From: Sphingomonas sp. BT-65
Lineage (GTDB): Bacteria; Pseudomonadota; Alphaproteobacteria; Sphingomonadales; Sphingomonadaceae
NCBI RefSeq assembly: GCF_026107375.2
Contig: NZ_JAPCIA010000002.1
Coordinates: forward strand, 460,001-524,000
DNA length: 64,000 nucleotides
Reading direction: 5' to 3'
The notes under the pieces were generated by a model. It ran no database searches, was not told where the DNA came from, and was given only the letters and a program-made list of their open reading frames with translations. Positions within the stretch are counted from its first letter, which is position 1. The number at the start of each line of letters is the position of its first letter. Positions 1-9,179 of this stretch are shown here, in pieces. A program made the position numbers and the translations under genes.

Positions 1-7
1 TCGTCAT
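1..7 (-). CDS. 5' end of an unidentified CDS (truncated by window edge)
   Basis: Only the first codons (ATG ACG) are inside the window, reading leftward off the edge. The call rests on a purine-rich ribosome-binding site (GGAGAAGGAGAC) ending 5 bases upstream of the ATG. Product cannot be told. It is divergent from the small membrane protein gene that starts at 73. Confidence 0.4.
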
Positions 8-72
8 CGCCAGTCTCCTTCTCCTGTTTTAGGCGGTTGAGAATCCCACGTTTCGCCCCCAATTGAAAGGGC

Positions 73-357
73 ATGAAACCCGATCTCGACAATCCGGACT
101 ATGCCCGCCTCGCCTGGGGCCGCTATCGCCGCATCTTCGGCATCGTCGCGGTGGTCGCCTTGCTCTCCGCGGTCGTCGCGGTGGTCGCGCTCTACATCTC
201 GATTGGCGAGTTCCAGCTCCACGCATCGATCGCGATGGCGATCGGCATCGGGCTCTCGGTCCTGCTCGGCGGCGCGCTGATGGGTCTGATCTTCATGAGC
301 TCGGGGACGGGTCATGACGAGCGCTCTCGCGACGCCACCGAGCGCAGGGAACCCTAG
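73..357 (+). CDS. small two-helix membrane protein, hypothetical
   Basis: A 94-residue protein with a charged N-terminus (KPDLDNPDYARLAWGRYRR), two hydrophobic helices at about residues 22-43 and 51-76, and a charged tail. This suits a small inner-membrane protein with both termini in the cytoplasm. No catalytic motif is visible and I do not recognise a named family. Its TAG stop shares the palindrome CTAG with the TAG stop of the convergent DUF4139 gene, so the two reading frames overlap by 4 bp. Confidence 0.65.
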   Translation: MKPDLDNPDYARLAWGRYRRIFGIVAVVALLSAVVAVVALYISIGEFQLHASIAMAIGIGLSVLLGGALMGLIFMSSGTGHDERSRDATERREP

Positions 358-1871
358 CGCGGCGCGCTGAGCGTATAGCGCAATGTCGCGCTGCCGTTTG
401 CCGGCACGGTCACCGCCCAGAGGCTGCGCCCGTCCTTCTTGCCGAGCCTGGCGGAGGCCTTGCGCACGCGATCGTCGCCGATCTCGAAATCGCCCTCGAA
501 GCGAATCGCGAAGGGATTGGCGTTGCGCACCACCGCCTCGAACTGCCGCCCCTTGGGTTCGTTCTTCACGTTACGCAGCTCGAGCGTGACGTTGCTCGCC
601 TCCTGGAACTTGATCTCGACATCCTCGCCGACCGCCTTGTCGTCGGTCGCGGATTCGCCGATCAGCAGCTCGCGCTTGCCGTGCCGCTCGAACAGCGCGA
701 CCGGGCCGGCGGGCAGCGGCAGCCCTAGTCCCTTGTCCGCCTTGTTCACCGCGCGCAGCTCGATCCGCGGTGTCGTCGCCTGATCGGGATAGAAATCGGC
801 GACATAGACGATTCGCACCGGCACTGCGTCCTTGGCGAGCAGCGCCACCTGTTTCTGCGACTTGGCCGCGACCGTGGTCGGCTCGGGCACGCGATAGGCC
901 TTGAGGTCGCCGAGATCCTCCTGGACGACCTTGCGCATCCGCGATCCGGTGACGACGATCGCCTCGGCTCGCATCGCCATCGGCGCCGGCGGGGGCGGCG
1001 GGGGCGGCGGCGCGAAATCGACAATGCCCTGCACGCTCACCGGCTCCTTGAGGTAGCATCGGAACTCGAACGTATCGGCCGCCTCATAGGGATTCGACGT
1101 CCGCCCCGTGGTGCGGTTGACCTTGCCCGCCACGACCATCGTCTGCGCATCGGCGAAGCTCGTCATATCGGTGCTCGCCAGCGTCACCCAGGCGAACAGA
1201 TCGGCGGCCGCCGCGCCCGGGTGCAGCGTCGCGACATAATTGGCCTGCCAGTCGAACCCCCAGGCGAGATAGGACAGCGTCACCGTCGCGGTCCCGCCCT
1301 GCGGCGATTCGGTCTCGACCGACAAAGTGGGCTTGGCCGAAAGCCCGGCCGGCACCCCGTCATAGGCGATCGCATCCTCGGTCGGGCCGCAGTTGAGCAC
1401 CTCGAACCCGCGCGCGGTCTCGACGATCGCCGACCCTTCCGGTCCCGAGCGGATCACCGCGCGCTCCTCGACCGTCTTGCCGTCGCGGGTGCGGCGCAGC
1501 GTCACCGGCCGCGCATAGCCGCGACTGTAGAGGCTCGCGGCCGAGAGCAATTCGCCGTCGAGATTCTTCTCGCGCACCCCGGCGGGCAGGCCGGTGACGA
1601 TCGCGCTCTCGGGCAGGATGCCCGACGCCACGCCCTCGAACCGGATCACCGCACGCCCCGCGGGAATCGTGATCGTTCGCGTCTCGGTGATCAGCGCATA
1701 GCCGCCGAGCCAGCCAAGATTGATCTTCGTATCCGCGTCACGATTAGGCGCGCGATAGACGGTGACCGCGACCGAATCGGGTGCTGCGGACGTCTGCACG
1801 CTCTGCGCCTGCGCGCCGCCCGCGCCCGCCAGCATGGCAAGCGTCAGCAGCGATATGCGCAGCCGCCGCAC
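354..1871 (-). CDS. DUF4139 domain secreted protein with an internal TonB-box-like segment
   Basis: A 505-residue exported protein: signal peptide at 1-22 (cut near AQA), then a beta-rich DUF4139-type body of the kind often annotated mucoidy inhibitor A-like. The function of this family is not established. A proline run (about residues 288-296) separates the N-terminal half from a second beta region. Just after it, residues 305-312 read IVVTGSRM, which resembles the TonB-box/plug entry of sphingomonad TonB-dependent receptors. It lies 9 bp downstream of a second DUF4139 gene on the same strand, so the pair is probably co-transcribed and paralogous. Cysteines at 161 and 272 could form a disulfide in the periplasm. 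Family call is firm, role unknown. Confidence 0.8.
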   Translation of the reverse strand: MRRLRISLLTLAMLAGAGGAQAQSVQTSAAPDSVAVTVYRAPNRDADTKINLGWLGGYALITETRTITIPAGRAVIRFEGVASGILPESAIVTGLPAGVREKNLDGELLSAASLYSRGYARPVTLRRTRDGKTVEERAVIRSGPEGSAIVETARGFEVLNCGPTEDAIAYDGVPAGLSAKPTLSVETESPQGGTATVTLSYLAWGFDWQANYVATLHPGAAAADLFAWVTLASTDMTSFADAQTMVVAGKVNRTTGRTSNPYEAADTFEFRCYLKEPVSVQGIVDFAPPPPPPPPAPMAMRAEAIVVTGSRMRKVVQEDLGDLKAYRVPEPTTVAAKSQKQVALLAKDAVPVRIVYVADFYPDQATTPRIELRAVNKADKGLGLPLPAGPVALFERHGKRELLIGESATDDKAVGEDVEIKFQEASNVTLELRNVKNEPKGRQFEAVVRNANPFAIRFEGDFEIGDDRVRKASARLGKKDGRSLWAVTVPANGSATLRYTLSAPR

Positions 1872-1880
1872 GGGCGGCGC

Positions 1881-3275
1881 TCAGTACCGGGTTTCGAAGG
1901 TGGCGGTGACGCTCGCCTCGCCATTGGCGGGCACGCTCACCTTCCACAGCGTCTCGTCGGCGTCGACGCGCTCGCTCTTCAGGCTCTCGCTGAGGATGCG
2001 GGTGTCCTTCCACCAGCTGTCGAGCCCGCCCTGCGACAGCTCGACCGTCACCGCCTCGGGCCGCGCGTTGGTGAGCGTATAGGCCATCGTGGTGCGCCAC
2101 TTGAAGTCGTCCAGCCGCTCGCGCGCCTGCACCACCACCTTGACCTTCACGTCGAACGCCTCGCCGGTCTTGATCCCTAGGCGCGAGCCCATCGGGGTGT
2201 GGCCGATATTGTTCTCGCCGATGAACTGCGGGGCGCCGCGCGCGTCGCGCATATAGATGCGCACCGTGCCCGCGGGCAGCGCGTCGCCGAGCCCGCCTTC
2301 CTTCGACGAGGAGAAGCGCAGCACGGTGTCGACGCTGCGCGCCTGGTCCTGCCGGCCGAGCCAGGGGTTGCGAAAGGCATAGACCCGCGCCGCCGGCGCG
2401 CCCGCGACGTTGAGGAAGCTCACCTGCTTCTGCTGGCGCTGCGCGATCGTGATCCGGCCGGGAATCGGATAGACATAGAAGTCGCCGAGCTGCTCGCGGC
2501 CGGCGGTCTCGGTGCCCGCCTGCTCGAGCGAGCCGCGGCGCGGCGCGCCGTAGCGAGGCCCGCCGCGCTCGCCGCTGTTGCCGACCACCCCGGCGACGAG
2601 CAATGTGCTGGCATTGGCATAGGTGGTGCCGCTGTTGTTGGTCAGCGTCAGCCAGCCCTGGACGTCGATCTTGCCCGCCTTCTCGTCGAACAGCGCGACA
2701 TAGTCCGATTTCCAGCTCATGCCGGAGGTCAGGTAGGAGAGCGTCGCCGGCCGTGGCCCGGCGGCTTCGGCGTCAAGCGTCACCGACAGCGTCGGGCGCG
2801 CGCGCAAGGACGGCGGGAGCGACGGGAAGACCACACGGTCCTTCTCGTTCAGCACCTCGATCCGGCCGCCGATCTCGACCACCGCGCCGTTATTATAAGC
2901 GAGCACCTTGGCGGGCATGCTCTTGCCCTCGCGCACGACGGTGACGTTCTGCCCCACTGCCTTTTCCATCAGCGCTTCGGGGGTGAGCAGGTCGAAGTCG
3001 AAATTCTGCTCGACGATCGCCGCGCCCGGCGCGGACAGCGTCACCGTCTCCGGCCGGATCTGCGCCGCGACGTCGGGAAAATCCTGTTTCGATTTCCCCG
3101 CGGGCAGCCGCAGCTCGCGCTTGTCCTGCACCAACGCGAGATTGTTGTTGTAGATGGTGACCGCGACCTCGCCCTGGGCCGAGGGCGTCTCGACAATCTG
3201 CGCGAACGCGGTTCCGGGAAGCACGGCGCCGGCCGCCGCAAGAGCCCCTGCAAGAATTGGCTTCAGACGCCGCAT
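1881..3275 (-). CDS. DUF4139 domain secreted protein
   Basis: A 464-residue paralogue of the downstream gene. I start it at the ATG at 3275, not at an upstream in-frame codon, because a strong GGGGAG site sits 7 bases before it and the protein then opens with a clean signal peptide (MRRLKPILAG..., cleaved near AFA-Q). The body is DUF4139: an N-terminal strand region (VAVTIYNNNLALVQDKREL) and a C-terminal beta region ending in VTATFETRY. No catalytic residues can be proposed. It is first in a two-gene unit with the 354-1871 gene. It lacks the proline run and VVTGSR segment of its neighbour. Confidence 0.8.
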   Translation of the reverse strand: MRRLKPILAGALAAAGAVLPGTAFAQIVETPSAQGEVAVTIYNNNLALVQDKRELRLPAGKSKQDFPDVAAQIRPETVTLSAPGAAIVEQNFDFDLLTPEALMEKAVGQNVTVVREGKSMPAKVLAYNNGAVVEIGGRIEVLNEKDRVVFPSLPPSLRARPTLSVTLDAEAAGPRPATLSYLTSGMSWKSDYVALFDEKAGKIDVQGWLTLTNNSGTTYANASTLLVAGVVGNSGERGGPRYGAPRRGSLEQAGTETAGREQLGDFYVYPIPGRITIAQRQQKQVSFLNVAGAPAARVYAFRNPWLGRQDQARSVDTVLRFSSSKEGGLGDALPAGTVRIYMRDARGAPQFIGENNIGHTPMGSRLGIKTGEAFDVKVKVVVQARERLDDFKWRTTMAYTLTNARPEAVTVELSQGGLDSWWKDTRILSESLKSERVDADETLWKVSVPANGEASVTATFETRY

Positions 3276-3351
3276 CGCACTCCCCCTACCGATATGTGCG
3301 GCCAGCATCGTCACCGCGCGATCCGTGTCAACGGTCAAAGCGGCGCCAACG

Positions 3352-3384
3352 AAAAAGGCCAGCCCGCGGGTAGCGGACCGGCCT
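3352..3384 (-). terminator. rho-independent terminator after the DUF4167 gene
   Basis: Read on the minus strand, AGGCC and GGCCT arms enclose a GC-rich inner region (CCGC...GCGG) and are followed by TTTTT. It lies 22 bases past the DUF4167 stop and separates that gene from the DUF4139 pair. Confidence 0.65.
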
Positions 3385-3406
3385 CGATTCTCGTTCGGGC
3401 GAAAGC

Positions 3407-4159
3407 TCACTCCGCCGCGGCGGGCTCCTCGTCCTTCTTCACGCGGCGGCGGCGCGGCTTGGCCTCGACCACCACCTCGCCCTCGACGCCGAGCGCGGGC
3501 GGAAGCACCGCGGCGATGCCGGGCAGCTCGTCCATGTCCTCGGCCTCTTCGCGGCGCGGACGGCCGCGACGGCGGCGGCCTTCCTCGCGCATCTCGTCGT
3601 CGCGCGGAGCCTCGTCCTCGTTGGCGGCGACAGGCTGGTCGACCTCGCCGTCATAGCCATTGGCCGGGCGGTCGCGGCGCGCATCACGCTGACCTTCACG
3701 GTCGCGGCGCGGCTCACGCTGCGGTTCGCGCTGACCGTCGCGGTCGCGGCGGCCCTCGCGGCGCTCGAAGCGCTGCGGCTCGCCCCCCTCCTCACTGGCG
3801 TCGCCGGCATCGCCCTCATTCGCGCGCATGCCCTCGCTGCCATCGTCGAGATCATCGTCATCGCCGTCGAAATCGTCGCGGTTGCGGCGCTGGCGATCCT
3901 GCTCCTCGAAGCGCGAGCGGCTCTCGGCCAGCACGCGAAAATAGTGATCGGCGAACTGGAGGTAATATTCGGTGTTGACGCGGTCGCCCTGCATCTGCGC
4001 GTCACGCGCCAGATTCTTGTACTTCTCGAGCAACTGGGCGGCGTTGCCGCGCGCGCGGTTGTCGATGCGGTTGCCATTGCCCTGATTGGGGTTGCCACCC
4101 TGCTGGCGCTGGCCACCACGGCCACGCCGGCGGCCGTTGTTCGCCTGACGATTGTTCAT
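3407..4159 (-). CDS. DUF4167 domain protein
   Basis: A 250-residue, very hydrophilic protein. Residues about 1-75 form the conserved DUF4167 region: a basic Gly/Arg/Asn/Gln-rich N-terminus followed by a helical segment (NAAQLLEKYKNLARDAQMQGDRV...EYYLQFADHYFRVL). The rest is low-complexity Arg/Glu/Asp-rich sequence with a basic end (KPRRRRVKKDEE), probably disordered. The family is typical of Alphaproteobacteria and sits beside prmC, as here. The composition suggests nucleic-acid or ribosome binding, but this is inference. The ATG at 4159 is preferred over a TTG one codon upstream. A 258-bp gap separates it from prmC, so it may have its own promoter. Confidence 0.85.
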   Translation of the reverse strand: MNNRQANNGRRRGRGGQRQQGGNPNQGNGNRIDNRARGNAAQLLEKYKNLARDAQMQGDRVNTEYYLQFADHYFRVLAESRSRFEEQDRQRRNRDDFDGDDDDLDDGSEGMRANEGDAGDASEEGGEPQRFERREGRRDRDGQREPQREPRRDREGQRDARRDRPANGYDGEVDQPVAANEDEAPRDDEMREEGRRRRGRPRREEAEDMDELPGIAAVLPPALGVEGEVVVEAKPRRRRVKKDEEPAAAE

Positions 4160-4417
4160 CAACGTCTGTGTGTCCTGTCCTTACTCAATCCGCCATCGAT
4201 CATCAGCGATCCCGGATGCGTGTTATCCCGCCCGCCGCGCCGGAACTGGCCCGGAGCGGCGCCCCGCATGGCTGCCGGACATTCAGCAGCGTACATGCCT
4301 TGGATTGGGTCGGCGTGCCTTTTCAACGATTTAGGTCGAAAGTGCCTTCCCCGGGGTCATCTTTAGCCCGTGGGGCACCAATCTCCAAGCACTATATTGG
4401 TATCGGGAGGCGATAGT

Positions 4418-5230
4418 TCAACTTGCCGTGACGACGCGATCGCGCCCGCCCAGGTCCTTGCGAATCGCCGGTGTCAGCCCCGCGTCGCGGACCAGCGCCG
4501 AGACCACTTCGCCCTGCGTCCAGCCAATCTCCAGCACCGCGATCCCGCCCGGCGCGAGCAGCCGCGGCAGGTCGGGCACGATGCGGCGATAGGCGTCGAG
4601 CCCGTCCGCGCCGGCGAACAGGGCGGTGGCGGGTTCGTGGTCGCGTACTTCGGGAGCCAGCTCTTCCTGGGTACCGATATAGGGTGGGTTGCAGAGAATG
4701 AGGTCGAACTGTCCGTCGAGGCCGTTGGCCCAGTCGCCCAGCTCGAACCGCGCGCGGCCCGTCATGTCGAGCATGGTGGCATTGGTGCGCGCATATTCGA
4801 GCGCCTCGGGCGACGCATCGATCCCCAGCCCACTGGCTTCCGGCCACTCTGAGAGCGCGGCCAGCAACAAAGTACCCGGCCCGGTGCCAAGGTCGAGCAC
4901 CCGCCGCGGCCCATCGGTCCCCGCGAAATGCGCTACCGCCGCCTCGATCAGCGTCTCGCTGTCTGCGCGCGGCACCAGCACACCGGGGCCCACACGCAGC
5001 TCGATCGTCCAGAACCCCCGGCTGCCGAGGATATAAGCCATCGGCTTATGCGCGATCCGCTCCTCGACCAGCGCCGAATACTGGAACGGCTCGGGTTCGT
5101 TCAATCGCGACAGCAGCATCGTCTCGCGGGACACGCCCAAGGCAGCGGCCATCAGCAGCTCGGCATCGAGCCGCGGCGTGTCCGATGGAATGCGCGCGGC
5201 CGCCGCGGCGATCGCCGCGCGGACCGTCAC
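4418..5230 (-). CDS. prmC: peptide chain release factor N5-glutamine methyltransferase PrmC
   Basis: PrmC (HemK) methylates the GGQ glutamine of release factors in the cytoplasm using S-adenosylmethionine. The 270-residue length is normal. The N-terminal helical release-factor-binding domain covers about 1-85 and the Rossmann methyltransferase domain the rest, with the SAM motif DLGTGPGT at 113-120 and the catalytic NPPY at 181-184. Its ATG overlaps the prfA stop by 4 bp (ATGA), so it is translationally coupled to its substrate gene. Confidence 0.97.
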   Translation of the reverse strand: MTVRAAIAAAAARIPSDTPRLDAELLMAAALGVSRETMLLSRLNEPEPFQYSALVEERIAHKPMAYILGSRGFWTIELRVGPGVLVPRADSETLIEAAVAHFAGTDGPRRVLDLGTGPGTLLLAALSEWPEASGLGIDASPEALEYARTNATMLDMTGRARFELGDWANGLDGQFDLILCNPPYIGTQEELAPEVRDHEPATALFAGADGLDAYRRIVPDLPRLLAPGGIAVLEIGWTQGEVVSALVRDAGLTPAIRKDLGGRDRVVTAS

Positions 5231-6300
5231 GAATCGAGCGCCGCCAGCCGCTCCGCTTCGTCCTCCGCGACCAGCGCGCCGATCAACTCGTCCATCTCGC
5301 CTTCGAGGATCTCGGGCAGGCGATGCAGCGTCAGGTTGATGCGGTGATCGGTCACCCGCCCCTGCGGGAAATTATAGGTGCGGATTCGCTCCGAACGGTC
5401 GCCCGATCCCACCATCGACTTGCGCGCGCCCGAGCGCTCGCTCGCCAGCCGCTCGCGCTCGAGCTCGTAGAGCCGCGTGCGCAGCACCTGCATCGCCTTG
5501 TCGCGATTCTTGTGCTGCGAGCGCTGGTCCTGCTGGATCACGACCAGCCCGGTCGGGATATGCGTCAGCCGCACCGCCGAATCGGTGGTGTTGACGTGCT
5601 GCCCGCCCGCGCCCGACGAGCGGTAGATGTCGACGCGCAGATCCTCGTTGCGAATCTCGACATCGACCTCCTCCGCCTCGGGCAGCACCGCCACAGTCGC
5701 TGCGGACGTATGGATGCGCCCGCCGCTCTCGGTCACCGGCACGCGCTGCACGCGGTGCACGCCGCTCTCGAACTTGAGCTTGGCGAACACGCCCTTGCCC
5801 GCGACGCTGGCGACGACTTCCTTGAAGCCCCCGGCCTCCGACGTGCTGGCGGCGATCATCTCGACCTTCCACCCCAGCCGCTCGGCATAGCGGGTGTACA
5901 TGCGCAGCAGGTCGCCCGCGAACAGCGCCGCCTCGTCGCCGCCGGTGCCGGCGCGGATCTCGAGCATCGCCGCGCGCTCGTCGGCCGCGTCGCGCGGGAG
6001 AAGCGACAGCGCGAGCGCATGCTCGGCCTTCGCCAGCGCGTCCTCATTCTCGCGCAGTTCCTCGCTCGCCATCGCGCGCAGCTCGGGATCACCGTCGCGG
6101 CTCATCTCGGCGAGGCTCGCCGCCTCCTCGCGCAGCCGCCGCACCTCGCCCGCCGCCGCGGCGACCGGTTCGAGCTCGGCATATTCCTTGGAGACGGCGA
6201 CAAAACGGTCCGACGGCAGGTCGCCGGTCGCCATCATCGCCTGCAGCTCATCGCGCCGCGCCTCGATCGCGGCGATCTTGTCGGGCGAGATGCGGGTCAC
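5227..6300 (-). CDS. prfA: peptide chain release factor 1
   Basis: RF1 recognises UAA/UAG and triggers peptidyl-tRNA hydrolysis. At 357 residues it is full length. The peptidyl-transferase GGQ motif is at 232-234, and the stop-codon-reading tripeptide is PVT at 188-190, matching the RF1 P-x-T type rather than RF2 SPF. The gene lies between hisS upstream and prmC downstream, with a 4-bp overlap with prmC. Start is the ATG at 6300. Confidence 0.97.
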   Translation of the reverse strand: MTRISPDKIAAIEARRDELQAMMATGDLPSDRFVAVSKEYAELEPVAAAAGEVRRLREEAASLAEMSRDGDPELRAMASEELRENEDALAKAEHALALSLLPRDAADERAAMLEIRAGTGGDEAALFAGDLLRMYTRYAERLGWKVEMIAASTSEAGGFKEVVASVAGKGVFAKLKFESGVHRVQRVPVTESGGRIHTSAATVAVLPEAEEVDVEIRNEDLRVDIYRSSGAGGQHVNTTDSAVRLTHIPTGLVVIQQDQRSQHKNRDKAMQVLRTRLYELERERLASERSGARKSMVGSGDRSERIRTYNFPQGRVTDHRINLTLHRLPEILEGEMDELIGALVAEDEAERLAALDS

Positions 6301-6321
6301 GACGAAGCGCTCGCTACGTCG

Positions 6322-6392
6322 CCCCGGGTCTGACCCGGGGTCCAGCTGTCTAGCCCGGCCGCGAAAAAGCGGGACCCCGACTCAAGGCCGGG
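6322..6392. repeat. REP/REPIN-like palindromic intergenic element
   Basis: In the hisS-prfA gap, CCCCGGGTC and GACCCGGGG form a perfect 9-bp inverted repeat around one T (6322-6340). About 30 bases on, GGGACCCCGACTCAAGGCCGGG resembles the same sequence in inverse orientation. Two diverged palindromic units facing each other are the layout of a REPIN. It may also form RNA hairpins between the two cotranscribed genes. Confidence 0.5.
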
Positions 6393-6412
6393 CCGACGGA
6401 GGTTCGGAAGGA

Positions 6413-7771
6413 TCACAGCGGGTCAACAATCTTGCCTGATGGCAGCGTCCAGAAGACGCCGCTCTTCTGCGGCATCCGCTGGCTCAACGGAGGCCGATCG
6501 TCAGGCGCGGAATCGTCCCAGAGAAAATCCCAAAGCGTTTGCGGAACCAGCTTTGCCAGTAGCTTCTCCTGCTCTCCGCTCGCCAGATCCTTGATCGTAA
6601 AGAGACCGGATTGGATCTCCTCCTCGCCGACGAGAACCGCATATCGCGCGCCGCCTTCGGAGGCTTTCGACAGCCGCTTCTTCAAATTCCCTCGAAAACC
6701 CATGTCGGCGACGACCCCGGCACGACGCAAGCTCGCTACAACACGCAGACAATGCGCCATCGCAGCCTCGCCCATCGGGATCACGGCGACGTCAATCGTT
6801 TCGACCTCCGGCGCCTCGATCAACATCCCCAGCCGCTCAATCCCAGCGGCCCAGCCCACGCCCGGCGTCTCGGATCCACCGAGATTGCCGATCAGCCCGT
6901 CATAGCGCCCGCCCGCCAGCACCGTGCCCTGCGCGCCGAGCCGGTCGGTCACGAACTCGAACGCAGTGTGGCGGTAATAGTCGAGCCCGCGCACCAGCCG
7001 CGCATTGCGGGTCCAGGCGACGCCAGCCGCATCCAGCCCCTTGGTCACCGCCTCGAAGAACGCCCCCGCCTCGCTGGTCAGGAACGCGTCGATATCCGGC
7101 GCCGCATCCGCCACCGGCCGGTCGCGCGGGTCCTTCGAGTCCAGGATTCGCATCGGGTTCTTCTCGAGCCGGGTCAGGCTGTCCTCGGACAGCTCGCCGC
7201 GATGCTTCTCGAAATGCGCCACCAGCGCGCCACGCCACGCCTCGCGCGTCTCCGCGTCGCCCAGCGTGTTGAGCTGAAGCGTCACGCCCTCGGCGATCCC
7301 CAGCTCGCGCAGCAGCTGGTCGGCAAAGGTCAGCAGCTCGACATCCGCCGCAGGCTCGGCCGCGCCGATGATCTCGGCGTCGATCTGGTGGAACTGGCGG
7401 TAGCGCCCCTTTTGCGGCCGCTCGTAGCGGAACACCGGCCCGTGCGTGGTCAGCTTCAAAGGCGCGTACTGCTGCCACCCCTCGGTGATATAGGCGCGGC
7501 AGATGCCCGCGGTGAACTCGGGCCGCAGCGTCAGCAGATCATCGCCGCGGTCTGGGAAGGTGTACATCTCCTTGGAGACGACGTCCGAGGTCTCGCCCAT
7601 GCTGCGCGCGAACACGTTGGTCGCCTCGAACACCGGCACCTGCACCTGCTGGAAGCAATAGAGCCGCCGCACATGCTCGAACGCTTCGACGACGCGCGCG
7701 AAGCGGCGCTGCTCCTCGCCGAAGATGTCCTGCGTGCCGCGCACGCGCTTGGGGGTCTCGATCCGTGCCAT
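6413..7771 (-). CDS. hisS: histidyl-tRNA synthetase with C-terminal extension
   Basis: Class II aminoacyl-tRNA synthetase charging tRNA-His. Motif 2 (RYERPQKGRYRQFHQ) begins at 115, the histidine-binding RGLDYYRHT at 261-269, and motif 3 (GVGWAAGIERL) near 304. The anticodon-binding domain follows, ending near residue 408. The protein is 452 residues against about 420-425 for most bacterial HisS. The last 40-45 residues (LWDFLWDDSAPDDRPP... to KIVDPL) are an extra aromatic/proline-rich tail. The 3' third of the gene looks less GC-biased than its start. First gene of the hisS-prfA-prmC run. Confidence 0.95.
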   Translation of the reverse strand: MARIETPKRVRGTQDIFGEEQRRFARVVEAFEHVRRLYCFQQVQVPVFEATNVFARSMGETSDVVSKEMYTFPDRGDDLLTLRPEFTAGICRAYITEGWQQYAPLKLTTHGPVFRYERPQKGRYRQFHQIDAEIIGAAEPAADVELLTFADQLLRELGIAEGVTLQLNTLGDAETREAWRGALVAHFEKHRGELSEDSLTRLEKNPMRILDSKDPRDRPVADAAPDIDAFLTSEAGAFFEAVTKGLDAAGVAWTRNARLVRGLDYYRHTAFEFVTDRLGAQGTVLAGGRYDGLIGNLGGSETPGVGWAAGIERLGMLIEAPEVETIDVAVIPMGEAAMAHCLRVVASLRRAGVVADMGFRGNLKKRLSKASEGGARYAVLVGEEEIQSGLFTIKDLASGEQEKLLAKLVPQTLWDFLWDDSAPDDRPPLSQRMPQKSGVFWTLPSGKIVDPL

Positions 7772-7853
7772 TTGGGCGGGCTATCTATTGGCAGAGGGGG
7801 CGGAACGCCAGAGGCGGTTTCGCGGTGCAGCCCGTTGGACTATAGGCGCCGGG

Positions 7854-9179
7854 ATGAAGTCCGCGCCCAAAACCTATCACGTCAAGTCCTTCGGCTGCCA
7901 GATGAACGTCTATGACGGCGAGCGCATGGCCGAGCTGATGGCCGCGCAGGGCATGACCGCCGCCGCCGATGCCGAGAGCGCCGACCTCGTCGTGCTCAAC
8001 ACCTGCCACATCCGCGAGAAGGCGACCGAGAAGGTCTATTCGGACATCGGCCGCTTGCGGAAGAATGCGCGCCAGGGCGAGCGCGATGCGCCGATGATCG
8101 CGGTCGCCGGCTGCGTCGCGCAGGCCGAGGGCGAGGAGATCGTGCGGCGGGCCAAAGTCGATGTCGTGGTCGGGCCGCAGGCCTATCACAACCTTCCCGC
8201 GCTCGTCGCGCAGGCCGCATCGGGCGCGAGCGCGGTCGACACCGACATGCCGATCGCGAGCAAGTTCGGCGCGCTCCCCGCCCGCCGCCGCGTGCCGCCC
8301 TCGGCCTTCCTCACCGTGCAGGAAGGGTGCGACAAGTTCTGCACCTATTGCGTCGTGCCCTATACCCGCGGCGCCGAAGTCAGCCGCCCGTTCGACGCGA
8401 TCCTCGACGAGGCGAAGGCGCTGGTCGATGCCGGCGCGCGCGAGATCACTCTGCTCGGCCAGAACGTCAATGCGTGGGACGACGATGCCGGCACCGGCCT
8501 GCACGGCCTGATCCGCGCGCTCGACGGAATCGAGGGACTGCACCGCATCCGCTACACCACCAGCCACCCCAACGACATGAAGGAAGGCCTGATCCGCGCC
8601 CATGTCGAGGTGGAGAAGCTGATGCCCTTCCTCCACCTCCCCGTGCAGGCGGGCAACGATCGCGTCTTGAAAGCAATGAACCGCAGCCACAGCCGCGATT
8701 CGTACCTGCGCATCCTCGATCGCGTCCGCGAGGCGCGGCCCGACATCGCCCTGTCGGGGGACTTCATCGTCGGCTTCCCCGGCGAGACCGAGGACGAGTT
8801 CCGCGACACGCTGAGCCTGGTCGACGCGGTCGGCTATGCCCAGTGCTTCAGCTTCAAATACTCGCCCCGCCCCGGCACCCCGGCGGCGGAGATGGACGGC
8901 GCCGTCCCCGCCGAAGTGATGGACGATCGTCTCCAGCGCCTGCAGGATGCTCTCAACCGCGACCAGGCCGCGTTCAACGCGGCAACCGTGGGCAAGAGCT
9001 GCACCGTCCTGATCGAGCGCAACGGCAAATTAGCAGGCCAGATGCTCGGCAAGTCGCCTTGGCTGCAATCGATCCATCTGATGACCGACGCGCAGGTCGG
9101 CGATCTGGTCGAGGTCGAGATCGTCCAGGCCGGCCCCAATTCGCTCGCGGGCGTGGCGAAGGTGAAGGCGGCAGCCTAG
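7854..9179 (+). CDS. miaB: tRNA-2-methylthio-N6-dimethylallyladenosine synthase MiaB
   Basis: Radical-SAM methylthiotransferase that adds ms2 to i6A37 of tRNA. It is 441 residues from the ATG at 7854, and the N-terminus MKSAPKTYHVKSFGCQMN fits the family. Cys15, Cys51 and Cys87 are the auxiliary [4Fe-4S] ligands. Cys159, Cys163 and Cys166 (EGCDKFCTYC) are the radical-SAM cluster. A C-terminal TRAM domain follows. It is divergent from hisS. Its stop overlaps the convergent MerR gene by 4 bp. Confidence 0.97.
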   Translation: MKSAPKTYHVKSFGCQMNVYDGERMAELMAAQGMTAAADAESADLVVLNTCHIREKATEKVYSDIGRLRKNARQGERDAPMIAVAGCVAQAEGEEIVRRAKVDVVVGPQAYHNLPALVAQAASGASAVDTDMPIASKFGALPARRRVPPSAFLTVQEGCDKFCTYCVVPYTRGAEVSRPFDAILDEAKALVDAGAREITLLGQNVNAWDDDAGTGLHGLIRALDGIEGLHRIRYTTSHPNDMKEGLIRAHVEVEKLMPFLHLPVQAGNDRVLKAMNRSHSRDSYLRILDRVREARPDIALSGDFIVGFPGETEDEFRDTLSLVDAVGYAQCFSFKYSPRPGTPAAEMDGAVPAEVMDDRLQRLQDALNRDQAAFNAATVGKSCTVLIERNGKLAGQMLGKSPWLQSIHLMTDAQVGDLVEVEIVQAGPNSLAGVAKVKAAA

